DNA of 64,000 bases from Bryum argenteum (taxonomy: Eukaryota > Streptophyta > Bryopsida > Bryales > Bryaceae): the NCBI GenBank assembly GCA_037043015.1, contig CM073322.1, positions 12,907,601 to 12,971,600 of the forward strand, in the 5' to 3' direction. Of the stretch, positions 1-11,173 are shown piece after piece; position 1 is the stretch's first letter; each line of letters begins with the position of its first letter. A program made the translations under genes and the position numbers. The notes under the pieces are model-generated. The model was not told where the DNA came from. It made no database searches and saw only the letters and a list, made by a program, of their open reading frames with translations.

Positions 1-872
1 TGTTTTTACAAGCAGTGAAACTTTTATTGCATACATTTCGATAAACATTTTTTTCAAATTTGATAAAACTTGGTGGATAAAGTAATTGGAGGGCTCTAAA
101 TGCGATCCTACTATTGGATTTCTCAAAAGCAACTATATAATTTTTAAATTTTCTAATTCATTAAAATAAAAATAAAGAACAACTATTTCAAAAGGGATCA
201 TTTGGAAAACATTGTAGACCAAAAATTATGGAAAAAAAAAAAAAAAAAAAAAAACAACTTGATGAAGATCTCAAATTGCATACATCATGAACACTACAAA
301 ATAGAGCAAGAACTTCTCCAATGTCATATTCTATTTCAAATTCTAGCCTCATTGGTGAAGTCAAACGACCTCATCGAAGACCCAAATTTCAATAGAACAT
401 AGTTACGACCAACACCCAACATAACTTAGAATCATGTCCAATTTCTAACACATGTGTTCTATTATGTATGTTTGACCAACGCTAATTAAGTCTCCAATGT
501 ATGAATTTTGGTACCATAAATCCCTTACTCATGACTTGCAAATAATCTCTATACCAACATATGTGTCAAAAAGTATTGATAGAAAAATTAGAGCCAATAA
601 TGTAATGGAGGTTAGTACTCTCATTATACAACCTCACAATCCTAGAAATTGCAACAGATTAATGAAATAGTCTCCATGAGCATAATGAAAGGTAAAATTG
701 TGGTACAATTAGTGTACAAGGGTACCACATTAAATCAACTGATTAAATCTCATCACAACTGAAATGTTGATCCCCTTCCAACAAATACTTCAACTAATTG
801 ATTTTGTTGATGTACCTCATCAATTTCTACTCTTCTAGAATCACACTCTTCTGACAACCTTCCAACATATGT
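1..872. other. AT-rich stretch without a recognisable gene
   Basis: AT-rich sequence with an A-run near 234-254. I see no reading frame with family resemblance and no clear element ends. Confidence 0.5.
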
Positions 873-889
873 TTAACCCCTATATGTTT

Positions 890-929
<40 letters not shown>

Positions 930-1205
930 CACTATGAGAATATTATTTTTCTTTTTTTAGACTCTAGAGATTCTCGATGCAATATTGTCAAGAATGATCT
1001 TCTTCTACTTCATACGTTTAATAATTTAATCTAAACATAGTTTAAATAGACCAACTATAGAATCTTAAAGTAAATTAGACAATTTACTCACATGCCAAAT
1101 TTGAATTGTCGATTCTTTTTCATTTGTGGGATCATAATGGTTGAATTTTTATCTTGTAGAAACCCCAAAAAACTTTTTTGGCTTTCTTGGATCTTAATGG
1201 GTTAA
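873..1205. repeat. Diverged TTAA-ended MITE (TTAACCCCTA family)
   Basis: It begins TTAACCCCTA and ends GGGTTAA. Its interior resembles the better preserved copies at 10916-11173 and 20040-20305, for example the 'ggctttcttggatctt' end and the 'ttcttctactt' block. A run of 39 T lies just inside the left end (891-929) and makes this copy longer than its relatives. No coding capacity. Confidence 0.6.
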
Positions 1206-2298
1206 CCCAACTCTTAACCTCGGCCGACGTGGAGTAATTCCTTCTATACATATGCTTGTAGTGAAAAAAACTTCACTTGTCTCCAAAATAATAATAAATA
1301 TTTTACTAAATAACTTGGACTACACAAGACCTAAGAATCAATCACTCTACTCCACGTACACATGAGGTAAAAATTCATTCAATCCAAAAATCAAGACTGA
1401 GTAGTTTCAAAAATATGCACAAATTTAGTCATATCAACCTTTGAGGAAGTAGTAGTATCATTCTACAAAGGGCTACACTATTTTCTCATCTTAAGTTTTT
1501 TTGAACTCAACATAATAATTTGAATTAGGAGGGGGGAAGACCTTTTGATGCGAAACCCAATGTTAGTTTTCCGTTAGTCATCCTAATCCCTTATTGGCCC
1601 AACAAAAGCAACAAAAGCTTGGAACAAGGGGAAGAAAAGGGCACAAAAGTCTAGGAGCTTAGCTTAGAATCCCAAGATATTTGGCATGGCAGAGAACTTA
1701 CATTTCAAAAAATGGAGCTGTTTAGTGACAGCCCTTTGAACTCTAACAAGAATTTAAATTAAATAAGCTCGGCCCTCTAGAGAGGGTAGTACCTTTGCCC
1801 CTTTGCAGTCTTTTCATTCTGCCAAAAGAACTGATCCCAATGATTTTTCTGTTTTATAACCACTTTCTAGTGGCTGCTATTAATTCTTTTAAAAAATGTC
1901 CTTATCTCCCTACTACTCACGATTATGATTTGGAGCCCAAATGTGGGTTCTTTGTCATTGGATTTTGTAAGCAAAAGTTGAATTTCTCATCGACATAGTG
2001 CGTATTTTGTAACTCTCCAAGGAAGTATTCATGAAATCATTAAAAGAAAATTAGTTTTTTAAAATATTATGTTAGATATAATTTTATCTTTAGGACACGT
2101 ATATAGGCCTTAGACACCTATAAATTTACACATATTTACATATTATTTATTGATTAAAAATTTGGTGGGTAGACTAATCAAACAATTACAAACAAGATTC
2201 TATGGCTGTAAGTTTCAAATTTGAATTCGGAAATAAAATATTCACGGAGTTTAGATATGGTCGTCTATAGGGTCATTGTAGAGTTTCTCTTGTAGGAG
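1206..2298. other. No gene recognised
   Basis: AT-rich sequence. Short open frames here show no domain, repeat or signal that I recognise. Confidence 0.5.
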
Positions 2299-3000
2299 TT
2301 AACCCCTAAATTTGAGGCCGAACCGAATCTGATCAATTGGTCAGCCTTTTCTTAAGGGAGAGTGCTCAAAAAAAGGAGCAATGACAATAATGGAGAACCA
2401 AGCTACTTAATCCCTAAATCTCCTTGATGTTTTTTGGGAACTTGAAACCTCAAACTTGCGATTCTCTACCTCTAAGTACTTGTGGGGGTGTGAACCAATT
2501 TCTTTTTCTTTTTTAAAAATTCCAACCGTAAGATCTTGTACCTAAGAATATGCTTGATTACTGTTAAAAAAATTGACCGTTGGATGTTTACCATTTGAGA
2601 TATCATGACATCAAAAGTTTGTCTCCCAAGTTTTTTTGGGCATTGCGAAGATTGGTTTTGAAATTTTTGGAGGTTGCCCTTGTAAAATTGGTAAACATTT
2701 TGACTTGAGTCACTTTGAAATTTGATTAGTGATTTAGTAATGAACATGTTTCAAAAAAAATATTTAATAATAATTTAAAAAGTTAATTTTTTAAGCTGCC
2801 CCATCTCGGCTCGCAACCCAAGGATCGTCCTAGATGACTCAAAGATTGGAATTCAACTTTGCAAATTTTACCACATACACTTTGCAGTATAAGGAGGACC
2901 CAATAAAACTCTTGGGCAAAAATATTACTTCTAACCACTTCATCTAGGCTGCCCAAAATTGCAAAACCCATTTCGGGCTTCAAGGAGAGTTAGGGGTTAA
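2299..3000. repeat. TTAA-bounded element with TTAACCCCTAA ends
   Basis: The left end reads TTAACCCCTAAA and the right end GAGTTAGGGGTTAA, so the outer 11 bp are inverted copies of each other. At about 700 bp it is longer than the 257-267 bp MITEs. It could be a longer parental form or two elements joined. No coding capacity was recognised. Confidence 0.45.
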
Positions 3001-3919
3001 CTCATAGGTATATAATAGCTTCGTATTTCAAGAGTCTCATGCACTTATTCCAAACATTATAGGGTGTGAAATTGGGGCACCAATTTAGAAACATTGTTAT
3101 CTTCATCACAAATTGAGAAATTTGAAATTTGAGCCATTTTTCAGCATCCTCCCTTTTCTAAATATAGATCTCATGGAGTTAGAACCTTTGGCGGAGTCTA
3201 GCTATTTTCCATACCTTTCCAAAAGGTTATCCCATGCTTCTAAATTCCTCATACTTTATGAGATATTCACGGCCAAAGTTTGAAAACACTATTTAAAAAT
3301 TTCTCAAATCGTTGTACATGCTCATTTATACTCACAATCTGCCCCAAATTGATTCAAACAAAGAATCTTCAAAAATTCACCAAAAATTGAGATATTATTT
3401 TTCCCCGACTTTTGTCTTTTGTACATGTAGAAAAGGTAATAAAACATGATCTTGCTATTCGGATTTTCAATCCAATAATCTTTTAAGTGCCTTTCAAATT
3501 GTTGAAAATGGGCCTTTGTATTTGAATTTCAGCATACCTCCATGTGGAAAAATCAAGCATCTCTTTGGGTTTTACAGGTTACATGAGGGTAAAAATTGCA
3601 TACACATGTTCCTATCTCACCTATGAAGAAGAATGTGAAGAGCCTCAAGTCATATTCACCTTTGCATATGATATTTTGGCCCTCAAAACATTCCTTTTCT
3701 TTTCACAAGAGAAAAAATAAATAAAAAAATAAAAAAATCCAACTTTTAACACTATGATCTCACAAACGAGGAGGACTTAGAATATAAGCTTTGGTGTCCG
3801 TGACTTTGTACAAATTCAGTACAAGATCTGCAAAAAATGCTATAAAATGAAAAATCTCACCTTGCATTGAAAGAAGGTAGTAAAGCATGCAAATAGTGCC
3901 TTGAAACTTTAGGGGGTTA
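2997..3919. repeat. Dispersed repeat R1, copy a
   Basis: A long AT-rich repeat lying between two TTAA sites. Blocks such as 'catacctttccaaaa', 'gtacatgtaga' and 'aatcaagcat' recur in the same order at 20302-21123 and in inverted order at 56980-57660. No open frame is shared between the copies. It is probably a non-autonomous element of the same TTAA-targeting system, but its exact ends are not proven. Confidence 0.55.
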
Positions 3920-4894
3920 ACTTTGAAATTCTTAGACAATAAAAGTTGAAGATTCATTGCAAAGTGGACTATAAACACCCACCAGAGTCCAACGGATGAA
4001 AGGGGGAATTGACCCACCCTAACTTACTGTAGGCTCGGTGGGAGAGGTAAAGGACCCGGTACAGATCCCGATGCAATCTTGACTAACAATAGTACCCTCC
4101 CCCCACTGTACCAGTGGAGCCATTAATGAAAGAGGGGGGCTCCAATATAGAGGGCCCCCCATGCGACCGTTTATTTGTGCACACCACGCAAGCGTAGCTG
4201 CACGTCCACAGACATGGCCCTTATCATTGCTCCTCACTTCATCCCCTTCCATTCCACTGATTGGAAAGGTACCCTCTTCAAAGCAACATTTTAATCGATA
4301 AAATTGTGTGATAGAACGTTTCGTACTAAAAGGAGAATCTTCCATAAAGAAGAAGAATTGCTAAATCTATTCGAGGTCGATGTGAATAGAGTGTTTGATC
4401 GACCTCGCCTTGAATGTATGTTTGACGGTCATCACACCAATCATGGGACTATGCTAGTTTCTGCCAAGTCGTCAATGTCTTAGACTCTTAGGGATACCCA
4501 ACGTGGTCCACCACAGGGTTTTGGAGTTATTCATACAACAAGGTCCAAGAAGTCATCATAGTTCGGGTGGACTTGCCTTTTCCACCATCATAAATAGGCT
4601 TTTGTATTTGATTATCAACACACCCCATGTAGAAATCCAAGTCTTTTTAAAATTTCTATATGTCATACGAGAGTTGCATTTGTGTACATACGTAGATAAC
4701 TTGCTTCAAAACAAGAATCTGAAGAGTCTTAAATTTCTTTTTATTAATTGGCTGATTTAGCCGCCTTATCATTGCTTCCACTTTTTTTGAAAAGTGAAAG
4801 ATAGCATATTTTTTATTAAATTTGGTGGTTGTGATCTCAAAGATGGCAAGGAAATAAGATGAAATCTTTTAGCTCTCTTTGAAAAAGGGTAGTT
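3920..4894. other. No gene recognised
   Basis: Mixed-composition sequence. The part around 4020-4350 is less AT-rich than its surroundings, but no family resemblance was found on either strand. Confidence 0.45.
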
Positions 4895-5161
4895 TTAACC
4901 CCTAACTCTCCTTGTTGCAAAACGGTCTAAGCCACAAAATGTGACCTTCCTTTGGATTAAGCTCAAACAATCTCAATCCAAGCATTTTTAAAAAGATTCA
5001 ACCGTAAGATCTCAAAGTTCACTTGACATTCTTCTCACATACCAAATTTGAACCGTTCATTCTTCCTCATTTGTAAGATTATAATGGTCAAAGTTGACTG
5101 ATTTTTTCTCCTGCGGGAACCTCCAAACCCGATTCGGGTTTTAAGGAGAGTTAGGGGTTAA
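4895..5161. repeat. 267-bp TTAA MITE, family 1
   Basis: It starts TTAACCCCTAACTCTCCTT and ends with the inverted copy AAGGAGAGTTAGGGGTTAA. Copies at 9352-9618 (opposite orientation) and 61551-61817 have the same 267-bp length and nearly the same sequence, so the family is young. A TTAA target with ends starting CCC is typical of piggyBac-type elements; Kolobok elements also use TTAA. The superfamily is inferred. Confidence 0.85.
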
Positions 5162-5671
5162 GCTCAAGAGAGAATTATGAGTTCTTTTGAGATAGATAGA
5201 GCAAGGAAGGCAAATCACACACTGCCACGTTAAGGTGGAGGCTCACCAAAAATCTGCCAAGAATGTTTCCCGTATCCGCACGCACAAGACAAAAACACTC
5301 TTTGCAAGTACCAAGGCCCTACGAAGCTGTGTTTGCTTCCCATTTACAAGGCGCGATAACCTTTTACAATAAGGAATGCCCTTAGAACAAAATTACATAC
5401 GATATAATGCGTAAAGCAATAAACTAAAAATATCAATAACAAATAGAAAATGAGCTGAATAATTTTGCAAAATGGCCGATTGGAGTTTCAAGGTTCAAGC
5501 TTTTTTTTTGAAAAAATACTCCAATATCACCAGGTTATCACATGGGTATCACCCACGTATGACACGGGTATCAATGAGACTCACGAGATAGACATGTGAA
5601 GTAAAGGATTTTAACCGGGATGACCTCCGAAAACTTCCTGGACACTGACCTTTAGCAGTGTCTTTAGCACT
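5162..5671. other. No gene recognised
   Basis: No supported feature. A short direct repeat of 'cacgggtatca'-like text occurs near 5540-5575. Confidence 0.45.
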
Positions 5672-5890
5672 ACACTGAATAGGTAGATTAGTGTTAGATT
5701 TTTATAAGATTTGAAAATGCTGTAAGTTTTTACTTATGGTAAAAAAAAATTACCAAGAGTATTGATTCCAATACTGTGGAAGGATCCCCATCTTGACGGA
5801 TGTTGAGGGTAAAAATATTGACAAACAGTAAAAACTTATAACATGTTTATATAAATTAGTGTATCTAACACTAATCTACCTATTTAGTGC
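5672..5890. repeat. Foldback MITE
   Basis: The left arm (about 5672-5699, containing AGGTAGATTAGTGTTAGAT) is matched by an inverted right arm (about 5861-5890, containing ATCTAACACTAATCTACC). A second inner pair, 'gtaagtttttact' and 'agtaaaaacttat', extends the stem. No coding capacity. The transposase superfamily cannot be told from the arms. Confidence 0.7.
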
Positions 5891-7619
5891 AGTCAAGATT
5901 CAGCACTTTGTGTGTACATAAAGGCAACATTTATGCAAATGTTCTTGAGACCATCCTCATAAATGCTGCCGTAAAAGGATTGATTGATTGAAGAAATGGG
6001 GCCTTCGGAGGGGAATCAAACTATCAATGTATCATGGGGCCAAATGATTTTTTAAATTTTGCAGCTTTGTTGACAAATCTGCATTACCCCAGGTAAAAAA
6101 TTTGTTGCATGAAGACTTTTGGTTAATTGTGAGTAATTTCCCTAGAGCTTCTTGCATAGGGTCCACGTCCTTTCCAATAGAGATTGCTTGTTTCTCTATC
6201 ACTCTTACTAGCAATATTTGCGAATTTTAGTGGGGTTCAAGATGTTTAATCTTTTACATCTTAGTTTGTCCATGCACATAAATTTCTTGCTTGGTTGACT
6301 TCACTACAAGATTTTCCACTAAAATTTGTGGCATTCCCCATGAGGTTACCTTCTAGACCCCTTGTCCGGTGGCCATCGGGATATTAGCATTATGAACAGC
6401 CACTTCTTTCACGCCGGCCCCTTAGAAAGGACCGGAGTTTCTATCTATTTATCTTACCTTCTAGTCTCTATCCATAGTGGTTAGTCTTTGTCCACATTTG
6501 AGTTTTAGCTCCTTTGCCTTAAGGTAGAGTGCTCCTAATTTAACCAAGTTGAATATCAGTAATAGAGCTCTTGGCCTTCGTCACAACATAATATTGTAGC
6601 TCTGCAATTCAATAGCACCATGTACTAATGGCAAACATGTTAGGGTACCATTCGAGAAACACCTCTAAGTCCGCTCTCAAGAATACAGAACAAGTCGTAG
6701 AAGCATCCACAAAAAATCACTTGTTTCATCCTCCAACATACTTTCCATGTATGCAAAAATTACTCATACAATTAGCTTCACTGCATATTTTCCACGGGGC
6801 AAAGGGCATGATATGGGCACTGCTGAGACGCTTCTCATCATGTGTGACCTATGTGTAACTCATTACATATGTGCCAAAAATTCCTTTTTTAACCCCATGT
6901 ATACAACTATAGCCATGTCACCTATAATACCATTTAGTTAGAACAAATTTTCATTTTTTTTGTTTTGTTTTAATCATTAAAGTAGTTTTAAAAAATCATA
7001 CTATTTTTGGAGGGCGTACTCATATCATACCCTTACCCCACGGTGAAATTTGAGTTATTATTGAGCACCTTATCTTACACCTATATAGTCATGGATGGGC
7101 ATGAAGCCACAAACATGGAGCCATTTAATATAAGAGACTAAAATGATTGCATTGTACTACACAAAATAAGTTGGTTTATGTTGGAAGTTTCTTGAATAAA
7201 TGAGAGCTTCCATGACATGATGTGTTGAGAGTCCAAGCATTAACAGCAGATGATTGGGGCAGTGGGAATGTTGGCAGTAGAGGATGTTGCATTTAAATTT
7301 GAAGTTGGAAACTTACACATGGCATTCATTTTGCTTTTTGGCTCAAAATTTATATTTTGAAATATAAGGCACTTATGTTAACACAGCAAGGACTCTTGGT
7401 ACTTTAGTAGAGCGTTGAATTTATAAACATAAGAAAAAGTGAATGTATGTATATATGTCCAAATAATCGGCACTGTCAACTCTGTTCATGAAGAGAAAAG
7501 CGAAGAGATTTGTTTGTGATGTTGACAGAGGTGATGATTTGGGCTTTGAGGTGCTTTAATTTCAAATTGTCTGATGATTGAATATTATAACATCCATCAA
7601 GAAGCACAACAACAAATTA
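5891..7619. other. No gene recognised
   Basis: AT-rich sequence. Short open frames around 6030-6210 and 6630-6940 show no recognisable domain. Confidence 0.45.
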
Positions 7620-8004
7620 GAGCATGCCCAGCCCGCACTGTGAGCCAGAGAGTGGAGCTTTGTTTGGAGTGTGAGGAACCCCAACCCGCACACTATCCCA
7701 ATAACCCGGTCAAGAGGGTTGAGGTCTCCTAAATTCTATTACACCATAAATTCAAGTTACCTTGTGCTTTCATTCACATTTTAGCGTTTTCATTAACCAA
7801 TGGAAGTGTGCCATGTGGTACAAATTTTATCGGCACAATAGAATTATATTATAACATGCTTCTCAGCAAATGTGATTGGTGAGTGGCCCTTTTGTTTGCT
7901 CTATCTCTTAGCGTGAGGTGGGGTTTGATGTGCCTTGCCGAGCGACGCCTGTAAGATTTTCATGCACCGAGCGGTCCGCGTGAGGCGCAGAGTTGGGCGT
8001 GCTC
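7620..8004. mobile_element. PIF/Harbinger-type MITE
   Basis: The ends are imperfect inverted repeats: GAGCATGCCCAGCC at the left and the complement GAGCACGCCCAACT at the right. Both ends are flanked by TTA (7617-7619 and 8005-8007), which fits the 3-bp TTA/TAA target duplication of PIF/Harbinger elements. It is 385 bp and non-coding. A related, more complex copy may lie at 21207-21755. Confidence 0.7.
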
Positions 8005-9018
8005 TTAGTAAGATTAGTTGGCTTGACGAGAATTTTTATATTTGTTGGGTTTGTTAACTAACAAAATATAGGGTAATCTATGAGAGGTATATTTCCCTCG
8101 AGGTGGTTGAATATCATGTTTTTCCATACTCTATTTAGGTGCCTGATTTAGGTGATATGTTATCCTCATTTTTTTTTTTAGGTGGCCATGTAACAAGGTT
8201 CTTGAGTTTTTGATAGTAATCAAGTGAATCATAATAGTAATCATGATGCTCAAAAGGGAATTTGTACTTGATGGCCACAAGTCTAAACCATGCACCAAGC
8301 TTGTAGTGCCTCATAATTACTATCTTTTAAAATATATCACTTGTAATATATATGAACAATTGTAAATGATGGTGACAACTCTTCCAAAGCTCCAAGGTAG
8401 TATGAGAATAAATAAATCATAGTATGTGTACTAATGAGTCACAAATTCCAAGATGCCATGTTGTAATACTACATAGTTGGTGGATTACCATGTTACAAGG
8501 TGTAGTCATGCTGCAATAGTTAGTTTCATTTTAAAAATGAAGTGAACTTTTTTGTATGGTTCATGGAGACCGTTTTTTTATTTTTAGAGTACCTTTATGT
8601 AATAGAAGTAGTTATGAGATTTTTGAAGTTCAGTATATTTGTGGAAGAGTTACAATTGCTAAAGCCTCAATATCATGGTTAATTTTTAGTCTAGAGCCGA
8701 GTTTCTTGTAAGTGCCAAAATTGTTGTGAAGATAAGTTATGTGAATCTCAACTTCATAATTTTTAATCATATGGTCTCATAAGTTGCAAAATCAAGAATG
8801 TATAAGTGCTCAAGGAAGATCACGAAGTCTCATTATTTTCACTTTGGAAATGCTATCAACAAACCCATCACAAGTGAACGAATCTCCAAATAGAACTTTT
8901 TTCACCTTCATCTCATCAAAACTGTTATACCAAAATAGAAGCATAATTTATTTCTACTTTTTTTATTTATATTGTTTTCCTTCCTCAATATATAACCTTG
9001 CAATGGTAAAAACTGCCA
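8005..9018. other. No gene recognised
   Basis: AT-rich sequence without a supported gene, RNA or element end. Confidence 0.45.
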
Positions 9019-9275
9019 TCAACCCCTAAATTTGCAAGAGGCCAAAATCTAGTCAATTTGACTTTAGTCAACCTCAAATTTAGCACAAAGTTCAAACCTT
9101 TATTAAAGTACCAGGTTAGGCACAAAGTTCAAACCTTTAAGAGATAGTAGAGATGGTAAAGAAGGTGCCAAGTTAGGCACTAGGTCTTACGATTACAATA
9201 CTCAAAACACATTACAAAGTGAAAAATTCTCAGCTTGCACTGAAAGAGGGTGAAGCGTGTAACTTTAGGGGTTGA
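9019..9275. repeat. TTAA-family MITE with TCAA/TTGA ends
   Basis: It begins TCAACCCCTAAATTT and ends ACTTTAGGGGTTGA, an inverted match in which the outer TTAA has become TCAA/TTGA. Its length (257 bp) matches the neighbouring TTAA MITEs. Inside is a short duplicated block, 'aggcacaaagttcaaacc'-like, near 9080-9140. Confidence 0.6.
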
Positions 9276-9351
9276 ATTACCATAGAAAAAAACATAGTCC
9301 AAGACTAAGGCAATGGTTCGTGGTAGCTACCAAGGAGACACCCTAGAATCC

Positions 9352-9618
9352 TTAACCCCTAACTCTCCTTAAAACCCGAAACGGGTTTGGAGGTTCCCGC
9401 AGGAGAAAAAGTCAGCCAACTTTGACCATTATAATCTCACAAATGAGGAAGAATGAACGGTTCAAATTTGGTATGTGAGAAGAATGTCAAGTGGACTTCG
9501 AGATCTTACGGTTGAATCTTTTAAATAATGCTTAGATTGAGATTTTTTGAGCTTAATCCAAAGGAAGGTCAAATTTTGTGACTTAGACCATTTTGCAACA
9601 AGGAGAGTTAGGGGTTAA
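9352..9618. repeat. 267-bp TTAA MITE, family 1 (reverse copy)
   Basis: The same family and length as 4895-5161, in the opposite orientation. Its right-hand TTAA (9615-9618) is also the left-hand TTAA of the next element, so the two lie back to back with one shared target site. Confidence 0.85.
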
Positions 9619-9881
9619 CCCCTGAGCGCCCCCTCCATATCAAGCAAAATTAGGCTGTGGTGAACCTTGATCTGTTTAAAATGACGTGGCGCAAAGAAAC
9701 ATGGGATCAAGTAGATCCAACCGTTGAAGTTGGAATATGATTAGGGTATGAATGTGTGCTGAAAATTTGAGTCAAAATGACCGTATGGATTTATTTATTA
9801 TACTAGTCAAAGTTGGGTTGACTTCTGATCGGACAAATTCTTGGCGGACAGATTTAGTCCGTTGGGGCGCTCAGGGGTTAA
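9615..9881. repeat. TTAA MITE, GAGCGCC family
   Basis: The ends are TTAACCCCTGAGCGCC and its inverted copy GGCGCTCAGGGGTTAA. It shares the CCCCT outer motif of the other TTAA MITEs but has a different interior. It abuts the 9352-9618 copy through a single TTAA, which indicates insertion of one element at the target duplication of the other. Confidence 0.8.
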
Positions 9882-10342
9882 CCCCATCCATCCTCCATCC
9901 ACCCCTTACCAAATGAAGAATCCCTCGAGTAGAGACTTTATTACTACCCATGAAAAAATACCTTCTACAGAGTACAGTACACCTCAAAGTCAGGAATATA
10001 ATCATTCAATACCCCAGAATTGAAAAAAGTGGCATATTTACAACATAAAAAGGGTTTGGTGATCTAGAAGCCAATACGATTTTATCTAAACATTGATTAA
10101 TTGACACGCACTGAAACATGATGTATGAGGTCCTTGAATGCAAGCAACAGAGGGTGATTTTTAAGTCATCATACAAAAGTGAGGGGGTACAAACAACATT
10201 TACTACCAATAATTTACACACGCAAAGACTTGCATGTTGGATCTTAACTGAATGTGATGTTACTTTTAGTTTGGAAAAAAATAATATCCAGATTTTGATC
10301 CTGACAATGGAAGGTCAACACACACAAGTGATGTTTACTACC
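9882..10342. other. No gene recognised
   Basis: Short overlapping open frames on both strands, none with family resemblance. Confidence 0.45.
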
Positions 10343-10396
10343 CCACTCACTATTTTAAATTTCCACTCACTATTTTAAATTTCCACTCACTATTTT
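10343..10396. repeat. 20-bp tandem repeat
   Basis: The unit CCACTCACTATTTTAAATTT is repeated, with starts at 10343, 10363 and 10383. The third copy is partial. Confidence 0.85.
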
Positions 10397-10764
10397 CCCC
10401 TTTTTTTTTTGGGTGGTTTCACCGACCTGGTGGGTTCTATTACATGGGGGATTAAAACAGGGATCAGGTTTCGAGAATCTCTATACGTAGGACATTATGG
10501 GTCATTTATGGACAACACCACAAAGGCATTGGGTTCCATTGCTAGAAATCAGGTCTGTCACGGCTTCCCAAAACCGTCCTGCTCCCAGTCAGTCGCCAAG
10601 CCCCTTCCCACCCCCCCCCCCTGAGAGCAGGGCATGCACAATGTTGCACACTAAATCACACTGCATACTAAACTTTAACTTTGGACCCACCCATAAAGTA
10701 CATTAATTATTTATCGGAAATGCAGCTCAAATTGCATGAAAATCTTTGAGTACAAAATAAAATA
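10397..10764. other. No gene recognised
   Basis: A C-run lies near 10608-10621. No supported gene. Confidence 0.45.
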
Positions 10765-10850
10765 TACTCCCTCCATCCCACTCTAATTGTTCATTAGGTT
10801 CTCTCAAATCTTCCTCTGAAGGTAGATTTGAGAGAACCTAATGATCACAA
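10765..10850. repeat. Stowaway-like end with a perfect 21-bp hairpin
   Basis: The sequence TACTCCCTCCATCCCA near 10765 matches the usual Stowaway/mariner MITE end, but no matching right end follows. Within it, 10791-10811 (TCATTAGGTTCTCTCAAATCT less its last base is a 20-base core) pairs perfectly with 10824-10844 across a 12-nt loop. It could be a truncated MITE or a small-RNA precursor. Confidence 0.65.
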
Positions 10851-10915
10851 AGGATCTAGAATATAAGTGAAACGACGTAATGAAATATCGTAGTTTCATA
10901 AGTTGTTAACCCCTA

Positions 10916-11173
10916 AAGATTCTTGATACAAAATTGTCTAAATCATCAAAAAGAACTTTCTTCTACTTTAGGCCCAAAGAAACTCAATCTAAGCATTAAT
11001 TAGAAGATCCAACCGTAGGATCTTGAAGCTAACTTGACCCTTTACTCAAATAATAAATTTGAACCGTTAATTTTTCTCCAATTTTGAGATTATAATGATC
11101 AAAGTTGGCTGAATTTTTTCCCTGCGGAAATCCCAAAAAGCCATTTCGGCTTTCTTGGATCTTTAGGGGTTAA
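10916..11173. repeat. TTAA MITE, family 2
   Basis: It begins TTAACCCCTAAAGATTCTTG and ends ATCTTTAGGGGTTAA. Its interior (for example 'gatccaaccgtaggatcttgaag') is shared with 20040-20305 and, more distantly, with the family 1 MITEs. 258 bp, non-coding. Confidence 0.8.
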
